The notes beneath the pieces were generated by a model. That model was not told where the DNA came from, made no database searches, and worked only from the letters and a program-made list of their open reading frames with translations. From assembly GCF_039543225.1 (NCBI RefSeq), contig NZ_BAABJI010000002.1:62001-126000 (forward strand): 64,000 nt of DNA, given 5' to 3'. Position numbers and translations under genes: made by a program. The stretch's first letter is position 1. Each line of letters starts with the position of its first letter. Origin of the DNA: Mucilaginibacter defluvii. Lineage in GTDB: Bacteria > Bacteroidota > Bacteroidia > Sphingobacteriales > Sphingobacteriaceae. Positions 42,695-52,455 of the stretch are shown here, one piece after another.

Positions 42695-43036
42695 TTGTTT
42701 GTATTTTTTGCAAAATTAGCAAATATTAAATTTTAACTGACCCAATAAAGCACCAGCAATTTTGCTGTAAGCGGTATAAACCTGCCCTCAGGTAGAGATA
42801 ATCGGAATACTATATTACGATATTCTAATTTTCAAAATTAAATTCTGATTTTAGAATGATTCTATATTCGCTTAAATATGTAATAAATAATAGTTTTCAT
42901 TAAAAAATTATTAAATTAACATCATATTATCTTGGCTATATTAAGAAAGTCGCAAAAATAATGCGCTTATTTTTAGTGTTTGTCAATTTAATTATCTTCG
43001 TAATTACACCCTAATTGAAACGGTTTAATTTTTATT
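42695..43036. other. AT-rich divergent intergenic region between gmhB and gltB
   Basis: This 342-base gap holds the gmhB -7 element, a possible gltB -7 element (TATCTTCG at 42993-43000), and an inverted repeat ATTCTAATTTT (42822-42832) / GATTTTAGAAT (42847-42857) that could bind a regulator of glutamate synthase. I see no gene in it. Confidence 0.4.
42711..42718 (-). promoter_or_regulatory. -7 promoter element for gmhB
   Basis: On the minus strand TAATTTTG fits TAnnTTTG and lies 16 bases before the gmhB ATG, implying a leader of about 10 bases. Confidence 0.5.
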
Positions 43037-46000
43037 ATGAATCAAACTGATAGCCACCAGGGCCTTTACCGGCCTGAATTTGAACACGACTCGTGCGGAA
43101 CCGGATTTATAACTAATATAAACGGCCATAAGGAGCACAGGATAGTAAGCGACGCGCTTACCATGCTGGAAAATATGGAGCACCGCGGCGCCTGCGGATG
43201 CGATCCCGAATCGGGCGATGGTGCCGGTATACTGATACAGCTGCCGCACGAATTATTGATGGAAGAGTGCTCAAACCTCGAGATTAGCCTGCCTGAACCG
43301 GGAGACTACGGCGTAGGTATGATATTTTTTCCTAAGGACTCGACACTGAAAAAAGCCTGCCGTACTATTATTGATAAGGCTGTTGAAAAGCTTGGCCTGC
43401 ATAAGCTGGGCTACCGTAAGCTGGCTACCGATAATAGCGTGATTGGCGAAACCGCCCGCAGCGTAGAACCGGATACTGAACAGATATTTGTTTCCAAGCC
43501 GCACCATATATTAAATATTGACGATTTTGAGCGTAAGTTGTATGTGTTGCGCCGTTATATTAATAAATCGGTTACAGAACAGTTTCCGAAAGCTGCCGAA
43601 AGCTTTTATTTTACTTCGTTCTCTGCCAAAACCATTATTTATAAAGGCCAGCTAACTACGTACCAGTTGCGTAAGTATTTCTCTGATCTGTCTGATCCGC
43701 GTGTGTCATCAGGTTTTGCCTTGATACACTCCCGTTTCTCAACCAATACCTTTCCGTCATGGAAGCTGGCGCAGCCATTCCGCCTGATAGCGCATAACGG
43801 AGAAATTAATACCCTGACAGGTAATCTTAACTGGTTCTATTCAGGCCTGCAATCATTGGCATCATCATACTTTACTAATGAGGAGATGGAGATGCTGTTG
43901 CCGGTTATTGATAATAACCAGTCTGACTCGGCTTGCCTGGATAATATCATCGAGATATTGCTGCACACTGGCCGTTCATTACCACATGTTATGATGATGC
44001 TGATACCGGAGGCATGGGATGGTAACGAGCAGATGGACCCGATAAAAAAGGCTTTCTACGAGTACCATGCTACCCTGATGGAGCCATGGGATGGCCCGGC
44101 CGCCATCAGCTTTACCGATGGTAAACTGGTAGGCGCGGTGTTAGATCGTAATGGCCTGCGCCCGCTACGTTATGCCATCACCAGCGATGGCAGGGTAGTA
44201 GCCGGTTCGGAAGCGGGTGTATTGATTATTGATGAAAGTACCATCGTTAAAAAAGGCCGCCTGCAACCAGGTAAGATGTTCCTGATCGATACCGAGAAAG
44301 GTAAGATCATCACTGATGAAGAAATAAAACACCAGGTAGCATCGCGCCAGCCTTATGGCCGCTGGCTGGAGAATTATAAGATACGCCTTAACGAGCTTAC
44401 CGAGCCCCGGTTAGCCTTTGCCTCATTAAGTGCCGATTCGGTTTACCGTTACCAAAAAGTGTTCGGTTATACACGTGAGGATACCGATCTGATCATCAAA
44501 TCGATGGCGTTGGACGGCAAGGAGCCTATTGGCTCAATGGGTACAGATGTACCGCTGGCTATATTGTCAGACAAGCCTCAACACCTGTCGAGTTATTTTA
44601 AGCAATTCTTTGCGCAGGTAACCAATCCGCCTATCGACCCGATCCGTGAGCGTTTAGTAATGAGCCTTGCCACCTTTATTGGTAACAACGGTAACCTGCT
44701 GGACGAAGATAAAATGCATTGCCACTGCGTAATGCTTAAGCACCCGATATTAAAAAATCACCAGCTGGAGAAACTGCGTAGTATTGATACTGGTTTGTTC
44801 CACGCTAAAACGCTGCAAACCTACTTTAAGGCTGATGGCCTGCCGGGTTCGCTGGAAAAAGGTATAGCTAGGCTTTGCCGCTACGCGGAGGACGCGGTGG
44901 ACGATGGCTTTGAGGTATTGATCCTGTCAGACCGTGCTGTGGATTCAGAGCACGCGCCGATCCCGTCGTTATTAGCTGTATCAGCCGTGCATCACCACCT
45001 GATTAAAAAAGGCCGTCGTGGCGCGGTAGGTATCGTTGTTGAGAGCGGTGATGTTTGGGAAGTACACCATTTTGCCTGCTTGCTGGCATTTGGTGCAACG
45101 GCAATTAACCCTTACCTGGCCTTGTCAACCATCGAAACCATGCATGGCAACGGCAGCCTGGAAACCAGCCTTGATCTGCGCCAGCTGCACAAAAACTATG
45201 TAAAATCGGTTAACGATGGCTTGCTGAAGATATTCTCAAAAATGGGTATCTCCACGCTGCAATCGTACCACGGCTCACAGGTGTTTGAAATACTGGGTAT
45301 AAACCAGGATGTAGTTGACCGTTACTTTGTTGGCGCTGTTAGCCGCATAGGTGGTTTAGGTTTGGATGAAATAGCCCGCGAATCACTTACCAAGCACCGC
45401 GCCGGTTTCAATATTAATAAGGAAGATAACGCCCACTTGTTGCCCGAGGGTGGTATATATCAGTGGAAACGCAGGGGCGAGGCGCACTTGTTCAACCCGC
45501 AAACGGTTCACCTGTTGCAGCACGCTACCCGTACCAACAATTACGAGGTTTATAAAAATTACTCAAAACTGATTAACGAGCAGGGCGAAAAGCATTACAC
45601 CATTCGTGGTTTGTTTGACTTTGCCCATCACCGCGAACCAATCAGCATTAATGAAGTTGAACCGGCAGAAAGCATCCTGAAACGTTTTGCTACAGGAGCC
45701 ATGTCGTTCGGTTCCATCTCGCACGAGGCACACAGCACCCTGGCCATCGCCATGAACCGCATTGGCGGCAAAAGCAACACCGGCGAGGGTGGTGAGGACG
45801 AAATGCGTTACGAGAAACTGCCAAACGGCGATTCCATGCGTTCAGCAATTAAACAAGTGGCATCAGCACGTTTTGGGGTAACTTCGAATTACCTTACAAA
45901 CGCTGATGAATTACAGATAAAAATGGCGCAAGGCGCTAAACCGGGCGAGGGTGGTCAGCTACCCGGCCATAAGGTTGACGACTGGATTGCTAAAACCCGC

Positions 46001-47560
46001 CACTCAACACCAGGTGTAGGTTTGATCTCGCCGCCGCCGCACCACGATATTTATTCCATCGAGGATTTGGCACAGCTGATCTTTGATTTGAAGAATGCTA
46101 ACCGTGCCGCGCGTATCAACGTTAAGCTGGTATCAAAAGCAGGTGTAGGTACTATCGCGGCGGGCGTTGCAAAAGCCCATGCCGATGTTATCCTGGTAGC
46201 AGGCTACGATGGCGGTACCGGTGCTTCGCCAATAAGCTCGATAAAACACGCGGGTTTACCGTGGGAACTTGGCTTAAGCGAAGCCCACCAGACACTTGTA
46301 CGCAACAAACTGCGTAGCCGTGTGGTACTACAAACAGATGGTCAGCTAAAAACCGGTCGTGATATTGCCATTGCTACCCTTTTGGGTGCCGAGGAGTGGG
46401 GCGTAGCCACCGCTGCCCTGGTTGCTGGCGGCTGTATCATGATGCGTAAATGCCATTTAAATACCTGCCCGGTAGGTGTGGCTACGCAGGACCCGGAACT
46501 GCGCAAGCTGTTCTCAGGTGATCCGGAGCATGTGGTTAACCTTTTCAAATTCCTGGTACAGGAGTTCCGCGAGGTAATGGCAGAGTTAGGTTTCCGTACC
46601 GTTAACGAGATGGTTGGCCGTGTACAATTCCTGAAAGTAAAAGATAATGTAAAGAGCTGGAAAGCCCGCACTATCGACCTGTCGGGCATATTACACCCGG
46701 TTACTAACGCTAAAGGCGCTACCCTGTACAACAGCGAAAGCCAGGATCACGGCATGAGCAACATCATCGACTGGAAATTGCTTGAAGCCGCCAAACCAGC
46801 ATTAGAGGATAAAACCCCGGTTTACGCATCTTTCAATGTAGTTAACGTTGACCGTACCATCGGTACCATGCTGTCAAACGAAATATCCAAAGTGTACGGT
46901 TCAGCAGGTTTACCTGCCAATACCATTAACTTTAAGTTCAAAGGCTCGGCAGGGCAGAGCTTTGGCGCATTTGCTACCAAAGGTGTATCATTCGAGCTGG
47001 AAGGCGAGGCTAACGATTATGTCGGTAAAGGGCTTTCAGGCGCGCAACTGGCTATCTATCCGGCGGCAAACGCCACCTTTAAACCTTCAGAGAATATCAT
47101 AATCGGTAACGTGGCACTGTATGGCGCTACCTCAGGCGAGTTGTTTGTAGGCGGTATGGCTGGCGAGCGTTTCGCGGTGCGTAACTCAGGTGCTACAACG
47201 GTAGTTGAAGGTGTGGGCGATCACGGTTGCGAGTACATGACCGGTGGCCGCGCGCTGATACTCGGTTCAACAGGCCGCAACTTCGCGGCGGGTATGAGCG
47301 GCGGTTTAGCCTGGGTGTACAATCCGGAGAATGACTTTGCCGAAAAGTGCAACACCGAAATGGTTGATCTTGACCCACTATCAGTTAGCGACGAGGAAGA
47401 GATACTGACCCTGCTGCGCAAGCATATACAACTTACCGGCAGCAAGCTGGCACAAGGATTACTGGATAACTGGAACGAGGTATCAACCCAGTTTGTTAAG
47501 GTTTATCCTAAAGAGTACAAAAAAGTTATCGAACAATCAAAATACCAAACTACAGCATAA
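43037..47560 (+). CDS. gltB: Glutamate synthase large subunit GltB
   Basis: This 1507-residue enzyme converts glutamine and 2-oxoglutarate to two glutamates. The N-terminal class II amidotransferase has its nucleophile at Cys20 (HDSCGTGF), so 19 residues form a cleaved propeptide. The central and FMN-binding synthase domains follow (PGEGGQLPGHKVD, GYDGGTGASP), with the [3Fe-4S] site in CIMMRKCHLNTCPVGVATQD and the C-terminal GXGXG beta-helix domain. It is encoded eight bases before gltD. Confidence 0.97.
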   Translation: MNQTDSHQGLYRPEFEHDSCGTGFITNINGHKEHRIVSDALTMLENMEHRGACGCDPESGDGAGILIQLPHELLMEECSNLEISLPEPGDYGVGMIFFPKDSTLKKACRTIIDKAVEKLGLHKLGYRKLATDNSVIGETARSVEPDTEQIFVSKPHHILNIDDFERKLYVLRRYINKSVTEQFPKAAESFYFTSFSAKTIIYKGQLTTYQLRKYFSDLSDPRVSSGFALIHSRFSTNTFPSWKLAQPFRLIAHNGEINTLTGNLNWFYSGLQSLASSYFTNEEMEMLLPVIDNNQSDSACLDNIIEILLHTGRSLPHVMMMLIPEAWDGNEQMDPIKKAFYEYHATLMEPWDGPAAISFTDGKLVGAVLDRNGLRPLRYAITSDGRVVAGSEAGVLIIDESTIVKKGRLQPGKMFLIDTEKGKIITDEEIKHQVASRQPYGRWLENYKIRLNELTEPRLAFASLSADSVYRYQKVFGYTREDTDLIIKSMALDGKEPIGSMGTDVPLAILSDKPQHLSSYFKQFFAQVTNPPIDPIRERLVMSLATFIGNNGNLLDEDKMHCHCVMLKHPILKNHQLEKLRSIDTGLFHAKTLQTYFKADGLPGSLEKGIARLCRYAEDAVDDGFEVLILSDRAVDSEHAPIPSLLAVSAVHHHLIKKGRRGAVGIVVESGDVWEVHHFACLLAFGATAINPYLALSTIETMHGNGSLETSLDLRQLHKNYVKSVNDGLLKIFSKMGISTLQSYHGSQVFEILGINQDVVDRYFVGAVSRIGGLGLDEIARESLTKHRAGFNINKEDNAHLLPEGGIYQWKRRGEAHLFNPQTVHLLQHATRTNNYEVYKNYSKLINEQGEKHYTIRGLFDFAHHREPISINEVEPAESILKRFATGAMSFGSISHEAHSTLAIAMNRIGGKSNTGEGGEDEMRYEKLPNGDSMRSAIKQVASARFGVTSNYLTNADELQIKMAQGAKPGEGGQLPGHKVDDWIAKTRHSTPGVGLISPPPHHDIYSIEDLAQLIFDLKNANRAARINVKLVSKAGVGTIAAGVAKAHADVILVAGYDGGTGASPISSIKHAGLPWELGLSEAHQTLVRNKLRSRVVLQTDGQLKTGRDIAIATLLGAEEWGVATAALVAGGCIMMRKCHLNTCPVGVATQDPELRKLFSGDPEHVVNLFKFLVQEFREVMAELGFRTVNEMVGRVQFLKVKDNVKSWKARTIDLSGILHPVTNAKGATLYNSESQDHGMSNIIDWKLLEAAKPALEDKTPVYASFNVVNVDRTIGTMLSNEISKVYGSAGLPANTINFKFKGSAGQSFGAFATKGVSFELEGEANDYVGKGLSGAQLAIYPAANATFKPSENIIIGNVALYGATSGELFVGGMAGERFAVRNSGATTVVEGVGDHGCEYMTGGRALILGSTGRNFAAGMSGGLAWVYNPENDFAEKCNTEMVDLDPLSVSDEEEILTLLRKHIQLTGSKLAQGLLDNWNEVSTQFVKVYPKEYKKVIEQSKYQTTA

Positions 47561-47567
47561 TTATAAG

Positions 47568-49052
47568 ATGGGAAAACCAACAGGATTTCAGGAATTTAAC
47601 AGGGAGCTTCCCGCTAAAACACCCGTTGCCGAACGTGTTAAGAATTATAACGAGTTTGTAGGATTGTATAGTGATGAGAAGCTGAACCAGCAATCGGCAC
47701 GCTGCATGAACTGCGGTATACCATTCTGCCATTCAGGTTGTCCGCTGGGCAACATCATCCCTGAATTTAACGATGCCGTTTACCGAAAAAACTGGGAAGA
47801 GGCATATAATATTTTATCATCAACAAATAACTTCCCGGAGTTTACAGGGCGTATTTGCCCGGCTCCGTGCGAGTCGGCCTGCGTGTTGGGCATTAATAAA
47901 CCAGCAGTAGCTATTGAGGAGATCGAGAAGCACATTATCGAGATTGCTTACTCAAAAAGTTTAGTTAAGCCTACCGCGCCGTTAATTAAAACAGGTAAAA
48001 CTGTGGCGGTTGTAGGTTCTGGTCCTGCAGGTTTAGCTGCCGCTGCTCAATTGGCAAAGGCTGGCCACAGTGTAACCGTTTTTGAACGCGACGACCGTGC
48101 CGGTGGTTTGCTACGCTACGGTATTCCCGATTTCAAGTTAGAGAAATGGGTGATTGATCGTCGTGTAAAGGTAATGGAAGAGGATGGCGTGGTTTTTAAA
48201 TACAATACTGAGGTAGGTAAGGATATCGCTGCTGACGAGATTACCCGTAGTTTTGACGCGGTGGTGTTAGCCGGGGGCTCAACCATTCCGCGCGATCTGA
48301 AAATACCGGGCCGTGAGCTGAAAGGCATTCACTTCGCTATGGACTTCCTGAAACAGCAAAACAAACGTGTAGGCAATAGTCCGTTTACTGCCGAAGATAT
48401 CCTGGCGACCGATAAAGACGTGATTGTTATTGGTGGTGGCGATACTGGGTCAGACTGTGTGGGTACATCAAACCGCCAGGGTGCGCGTTCAATCAAGCAG
48501 TTTGAGGTAATGTTCAAACCGGCTGATTCACGCCCAAGCAGTACGCCATGGCCAAGTTTCCCCGGCCCGGCAGTGCTTAAAATAACCAGCTCGCACGAAG
48601 AAGGTGCCGACCGTTACTGGAGCATTAATACCAAAGAGTTTTTAGGTGACGAAAATGGTAACCTGCGTGCTGTAAAAGTGGTTGACCTGGAATGGGAAGT
48701 TGACTTTTTAGGCCGCCCGGTTAAATTTACCGAGGTTGCCGGTACCGAGCGTGAGCTGCCTTGCCAACGCGTGTTTTTAGCTATGGGATTTGTGCATCCG
48801 CAGTTTGAAGGTGCCCTTGAAACCTTAGGCGTTGAACTTGATGAACGTAAGAATGTTAAAGCTACCGAAGGCGTTTACCGTACCAACGTAAGCAAGGTTT
48901 TTGCCGCGGGCGATATGCGCCGAGGCCAATCCCTGGTAGTATGGGCAATATCTGAAGGCCGCGAAGCAGCCCGCAAGGTTGATGAGTTCCTGATGGGACA
49001 CTCTATATTGGAGAGCAAAGACGGCGTTAACGAATTTGAACAGGCTTATTAG
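47568..49052 (+). CDS. gltD: Glutamate synthase small subunit GltD
   Basis: This 494-residue flavoprotein feeds electrons from NAD(P)H to GltB. It has an N-terminal Fe-S region ([17 protein letters not shown] and [12 protein letters not shown]), an FAD motif [12 protein letters not shown], and the NAD(P) motif [18 protein letters not shown] chose the ATG giving [10 protein letters not shown], the family N-terminus, and not the frame start at 47493 which lies inside gltB. Confidence 0.96.
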   Translation: MGKPTGFQEFNRELPAKTPVAERVKNYNEFVGLYSDEKLNQQSARCMNCGIPFCHSGCPLGNIIPEFNDAVYRKNWEEAYNILSSTNNFPEFTGRICPAPCESACVLGINKPAVAIEEIEKHIIEIAYSKSLVKPTAPLIKTGKTVAVVGSGPAGLAAAAQLAKAGHSVTVFERDDRAGGLLRYGIPDFKLEKWVIDRRVKVMEEDGVVFKYNTEVGKDIAADEITRSFDAVVLAGGSTIPRDLKIPGRELKGIHFAMDFLKQQNKRVGNSPFTAEDILATDKDVIVIGGGDTGSDCVGTSNRQGARSIKQFEVMFKPADSRPSSTPWPSFPGPAVLKITSSHEEGADRYWSINTKEFLGDENGNLRAVKVVDLEWEVDFLGRPVKFTEVAGTERELPCQRVFLAMGFVHPQFEGALETLGVELDERKNVKATEGVYRTNVSKVFAAGDMRRGQSLVVWAISEGREAARKVDEFLMGHSILESKDGVNEFEQAY

Positions 49053-49104
49053 GCATCGGGCATTTGTCATCAGTTATTTGTGAATGATGATCAGTTAATG
49101 CCTC
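49053..49104 (+). repeat. Short heptad-type repeat after gltD (copy F)
   Basis: After the gltD stop the sequence continues as seven-base words (GTCATCA, GTTATTT, GTGAATG, ATGATCA, GTTAATG), flanked by GGCAT and ATGCC, forming an imperfect hairpin. It resembles the C and E elements in design, not in exact sequence. Confidence 0.45.
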
Positions 49105-49125
49105 TTTCAAAATTTTATTAAGAGT

Positions 49126-49155
49126 AGCCGGGCGTTTTATACGTCCGGCTTTTTG
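49126..49155 (+). terminator. Rho-independent terminator of gltBD
   Basis: AGCCGGGCGT and ACGTCCGGCT form a ten-base-pair stem (one G-T pair) followed by TTTTTG. Confidence 0.85.
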
Positions 49156-49170
49156 TTGTAATTCCCGCCC

Positions 49171-49200
49171 TGTCATTTCGAGTGATAGCGAGAAATCTAC
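49171..49200 (+). repeat. Half-element of the TCATTTCGAG family
   Basis: TGTCATTTCGAGTGATAGCG followed by AGAAATCTAC is one arm of the inverted-repeat family found complete at 21237-21320. No matching second arm is close by. It lies in a gene-free stretch (49053-49566). Confidence 0.6.
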
Positions 49201-49259
49201 GTCCATAACCCGGCGAACTTCTCCTAGGTCCTACCTGAAAGTAAGGACTTAAAAAATCA

Positions 49260-49344
49260 CGTCATTGCGAGGTACGAGGCAATCTCTTAAGGACATTCTG
49301 ATGTGATTAGCTTAAAGAGATTGCTTCGTACCTCGCAATGACGC
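49260..49344. repeat. Long perfect-type hairpin of the TCATTGCGAG family
   Basis: The left arm CGTCATTGCGAGGTACGAGG and its continuation CAATCTCTTAAG pair almost perfectly with the right arm CTTAAAGAGATTGCTTCGTA and its continuation, giving a stem of about 30 base pairs. It lies between the half-element at 49171 and the H2 repeat. Confidence 0.8.
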
Positions 49345-49380
49345 GATTTATATGTTGAATAATTAAATCAAAAAAAAGGT

Positions 49381-49545
49381 GCGTAGGCCTGCCGGAAAAC
49401 CGGGCCAGGGAGTATGGCCTGTGGGTGGAAGGTTTTTCAGGCTTGACTTTTGGTTACTTTGTATCTAAGACAAAATAACTGGCCTCTGCGGCCAAGAGCA
49501 GACTGTCGATGATAATAGCATTAACTTTTAATCTCCGACTGGGTT
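49381..49545 (+). repeat. Dispersed about 150-bp repeat (copy H2)
   Basis: This segment (TAGGCCTGCCGGAAAACCGG, then GAGTATGGCCTGTGGGTGGA and so on to GAGCAGACTGTCGATGATAA) matches the minus strand of 21519-21667. The frame seen in H1 is broken here. With the preceding hairpins it makes up the 514-base gene-free stretch 49053-49566. Confidence 0.65.
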
Positions 49546-49566
49546 TTTATTCTTAAAGATTCGCTT

Positions 49567-50742
49567 TTATTGTTTCAACCTTGATGATAACAGCGTAACC
49601 GTCAAACCCATCACGGCTATAATAGTATATGATACCCGGAGATTTGTTGCCGCGGCAGCAAAACCAATAATTGGCGGCCCTAATAAAAATCCTAAGAAAC
49701 CCACGGTTGATACCGCCGCTAACGCTACTCCGGCCGACATAGTGGTTGATTTACCTGCCTCGCCGTACACAAGTGGTATGATGGATGATACCCCGAAACC
49801 GACAATAAAGAAACCCGCTATGGCGGTGTATAAGTGAGGAAATATAACTGAAAGCAATAATCCTGCAGCTATCAAGCTTCCGCTTATTTGCAGCATGGTT
49901 TTCATGCCGAAACGTGCGGTAAACCAATCGGCTACAAAACGGCCACCGGCCATAGTACACATATAAGCCGTATACCCAGCACCAATCCAGGCTTTTTCGG
50001 CGTGTACAATTTCTTTAAAGTAGATGCCGCCCCAATCAACCATGGCACCTTCGCACATAAGGCCTGAGAACGCTATGACACCCAGTAGCATCAACGCTTT
50101 ATCGGGTTTGGCAAATACAGGCTGATCAACTGCTACCGTGCCCTCATCTTTAATAACAAAGCCCGAGCTGATAGCCGCTATCAGCAACGCCGCGGATGTA
50201 ATGATTACATAGTGCCAAAATGGGATCAACCCAAAACCTATCATCATGGTACCGATGGATGCACCGGTAAAACCCGCCAGGCTCCATAATCCATGGAATG
50301 AGGCCATTATTGGTTTACGGTACATGGCTTCAACCTGTACAGCCTGTGTATTTACCGCGATGTTTACCATATTGCCGCTAAAACCGAACGCAAACAGGCC
50401 GCCCAACAACGCATATACCGATGGCGAAAGGCCTATAACAACCAGCGTTAAAGCGTATACTACCGTAGCTGCCAGTACTATTTTACGGCTGCCAAACTTT
50501 GCGGTGAACCAGCCTGAAAAGGGTAGGGCTACCATCAAACCTGCCGGTAGTGCTAAAAGCAACCCGCCAACTTCGGCTTCATTGAGATGGAACTTTTGCT
50601 GAAATGTAGGTATACGTGAGGCCCAACTGGCAAAACATAAACCTTGCGTAAAAAATAACGCGCTTACTGCAACCCTGTGCGCAAGGCGCGACACACTTTT
50701 TACCGGGGCGTTAACTGTTATGGCTATATCGTTCATCTCCAA
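49567..50742 (-). CDS. Major facilitator superfamily transporter
   Basis: This 391-residue protein has twelve predicted transmembrane helices and an MFS loop 2-3 motif (GWFTAKFGSRKIVL). The opening SALFFTQGLCFASWASRIPTFQQKF resembles the YbjJ-like branch of sugar/drug efflux-type carriers. The substrate is unknown. It stands alone between a repeat island and the OmdA-type gene, all on the minus strand. Confidence 0.88.
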   Translation of the reverse strand: MEMNDIAITVNAPVKSVSRLAHRVAVSALFFTQGLCFASWASRIPTFQQKFHLNEAEVGGLLLALPAGLMVALPFSGWFTAKFGSRKIVLAATVVYALTLVVIGLSPSVYALLGGLFAFGFSGNMVNIAVNTQAVQVEAMYRKPIMASFHGLWSLAGFTGASIGTMMIGFGLIPFWHYVIITSAALLIAAISSGFVIKDEGTVAVDQPVFAKPDKALMLLGVIAFSGLMCEGAMVDWGGIYFKEIVHAEKAWIGAGYTAYMCTMAGGRFVADWFTARFGMKTMLQISGSLIAAGLLLSVIFPHLYTAIAGFFIVGFGVSSIIPLVYGEAGKSTTMSAGVALAAVSTVGFLGFLLGPPIIGFAAAATNLRVSYTIIAVMGLTVTLLSSRLKQ

Positions 50743-50843
50743 TCCAAAATATAATGCAAAATTACAATTTTAATTGGTGTAAATAATACACTAACTCGTT
50801 GCTTTTATAATATTACAAAACGATGAACAGTGATTTTATCCTG

Positions 50844-51503
50844 TTATTTATCTCCGGGATGCTTTTTATTATCGAGCAGCATTTGCAGCATTTTGATAAT
50901 GCGGGCGTTCCTCGTTTTTTCTTGTTTGGCGCTTACTATCCAAACTACATATTCTTTTTTGTGCGTATACGCTAATTTGTTAAAGTATTCTATAGCTGCA
51001 GGATGTGCATTTAATGTTTGCTGTACATCCAAGGGCAGTGTTACTAATCTTTTCTCAGGATTGATGTACTGCGCGTAATAGTTTTGTGGAATGGCTCCGT
51101 TTCTGGAGGCTGATTTGTTCACTAAAGATTCCGGTTTAAATCTTAGGGCAGTCCAGGTTTTGTCAATCGCCGCGGAGCTTACCGGCCGTAAACCAAAGTT
51201 GGCCATTATATCCCAACTGCCCATCATTTCCAGATCGGTGCTGATATTGCTGGTTTTCTTTGGGTATATAATCCATAGTGTTGTTTGTGGTTGTAGTTTT
51301 TGAGATAAGATGCCGATATCACGTGCCAATTCAGCATTGCTCTTAACAAATAATTGAATGCCGTCGAAGCTTTCATTCAATCCATAGTTAATCATGATCT
51401 CATTGTTACCCTCCAAAAGTGTAAGATAACCATCCGGCGCATTAAGCAACACCCAGCGCTGGCCGGCTTTCATCTGTAGTTTTTTAGCTAATGCGCTGAT
51501 CAT
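50844..51503 (-). CDS. YdeI/OmdA (DUF1905-related) family protein
   Basis: This protein of about 219 residues has the OmdA-type C-terminal helix pattern (AAIEYFNKLAYTHKKEYVVWIVSAKQEKTRNARI) found in bacteriocin-protection YdeI relatives. The upstream half has a DUF3052-like string (MKAGQRWVLLNAPDGY). The ATG at 51503 overlaps the methyltransferase stop as ATGA; the earlier ATG at 51533 is less likely. The function is not established. Confidence 0.75.
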   Translation of the reverse strand: MISALAKKLQMKAGQRWVLLNAPDGYLTLLEGNNEIMINYGLNESFDGIQLFVKSNAELARDIGILSQKLQPQTTLWIIYPKKTSNISTDLEMMGSWDIMANFGLRPVSSAAIDKTWTALRFKPESLVNKSASRNGAIPQNYYAQYINPEKRLVTLPLDVQQTLNAHPAAIEYFNKLAYTHKKEYVVWIVSAKQEKTRNARIIKMLQMLLDNKKHPGDK

Positions 51504-52033
51504 CTTTTGTTGAGCTTGCTGAAAAAATCCCACAAAACAATGCCGGCCGATACCACAATGTTGAATGAATGCTTGGTGCCAAACTGCGGTATCTCAATAC
51601 AAGCATCAATCACCTGCATTACTTCATCGCTAACACCATTTACTTCGTTGCCGAATATGAGGGCATACTTTTCATTTGGGGCAGGTTGGTAGGTATCCAG
51701 CATCAGGCTGTTTTCGGCCTGTTCAATAGCTATTATTTTATAACCTTCGCTGCGCAGTTTTTCAACGGCTTCAAGCGGTGTTTGATAATATTCCCATTCC
51801 ATTGACGTGGTGGCGCCAAGGGCGGTCTTTTCTATCTCGCGGTGGGGCGGGCAGGCAGTTATTCCACACAATACCACCTTTTTTACCGCGAAGCCATCAG
51901 ACGTGCGAAATATAGAACCGATATTATGCATACTGCGCACATTATCAAGCAATACAGCTATGGGTAGCTTTTCCTGTTCTTTAAACTCATCAACGGTGGC
52001 CCGGTTTAGCTCATCAAGCTTTAATTTACGCAT
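51500..52033 (-). CDS. SpoU/TrmH-family RNA 2'-O-methyltransferase
   Basis: This protein of about 177 residues is a SPOUT-knot methyltransferase. Motif 1 is DNVRSMHNIGSIFRTSDGF, motif 2 IFGNEVNGVSDEV, motif 3 IPQFGTKHSFNIVVSAGIVLWDF. By family it methylates a ribose in tRNA or rRNA, with SAM held in the knot. I prefer the ATG giving MRKLKLDELNRA, which is the usual N-terminus in relatives, to the one at 52066. It is translationally coupled to the OmdA-type gene. Confidence 0.88.
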   Translation of the reverse strand: MRKLKLDELNRATVDEFKEQEKLPIAVLLDNVRSMHNIGSIFRTSDGFAVKKVVLCGITACPPHREIEKTALGATTSMEWEYYQTPLEAVEKLRSEGYKIIAIEQAENSLMLDTYQPAPNEKYALIFGNEVNGVSDEVMQVIDACIEIPQFGTKHSFNIVVSAGIVLWDFFSKLNKR

Positions 52034-52134
52034 GGCCAAAGTTATCAAATCAGTCAGTATAAACAATAATCTATCAGATGCGGCTCACTTGCACATCAGG
52101 CTAAACATGCCTACATTGCGCAAAAATATTTGCC

Positions 52135-52425
52135 ATGATCCAGTATCTTATAACCGCATTTGACCACACCGATGCCGATGCACTGCAACGGCGTTTAAAT
52201 GCAAGGCCAAGCCATCTGGAAGGCGTGAAAAGGTTAAAAGCATCGGGTAATTTTGTATTGGGCGGCGCTATGCTTAATAGTGACGGAGATATGATCGGTT
52301 CTACCATGATCGTGCAGTTCGAGGATGAAGAGCAACTGGAGCAGTGGAAACAAAACGACCCCTACGTTACCGGTAAGGTTTGGGACAGGGTAGAAGTGAG
52401 GCCATTTAAAGTGGCCGACGTATAA
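52135..52425 (+). CDS. YciI family protein
   Basis: This 96-residue protein has the YciI ferredoxin-like fold: YLITAFDHTDADALQRRLNARPSHL with the conserved Asp-His, GGAMLNSDGDMIGSTMIVQF and NDPYVTGKVWDRVEVRPF. Relatives may act as small enzymes or modules; the substrate is unknown. It is divergent from the SpoU gene. Confidence 0.88.
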   Translation: MIQYLITAFDHTDADALQRRLNARPSHLEGVKRLKASGNFVLGGAMLNSDGDMIGSTMIVQFEDEEQLEQWKQNDPYVTGKVWDRVEVRPFKVADV

Positions 52426-52455
52426 CTATAATTAAACACACCAATTTAATAAATT

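Noticed and set aside
46342..46731. 129-codon minus-strand open frame opposite gltB
   Set aside because: It is a shadow of the conserved glutamate synthase coding sequence.
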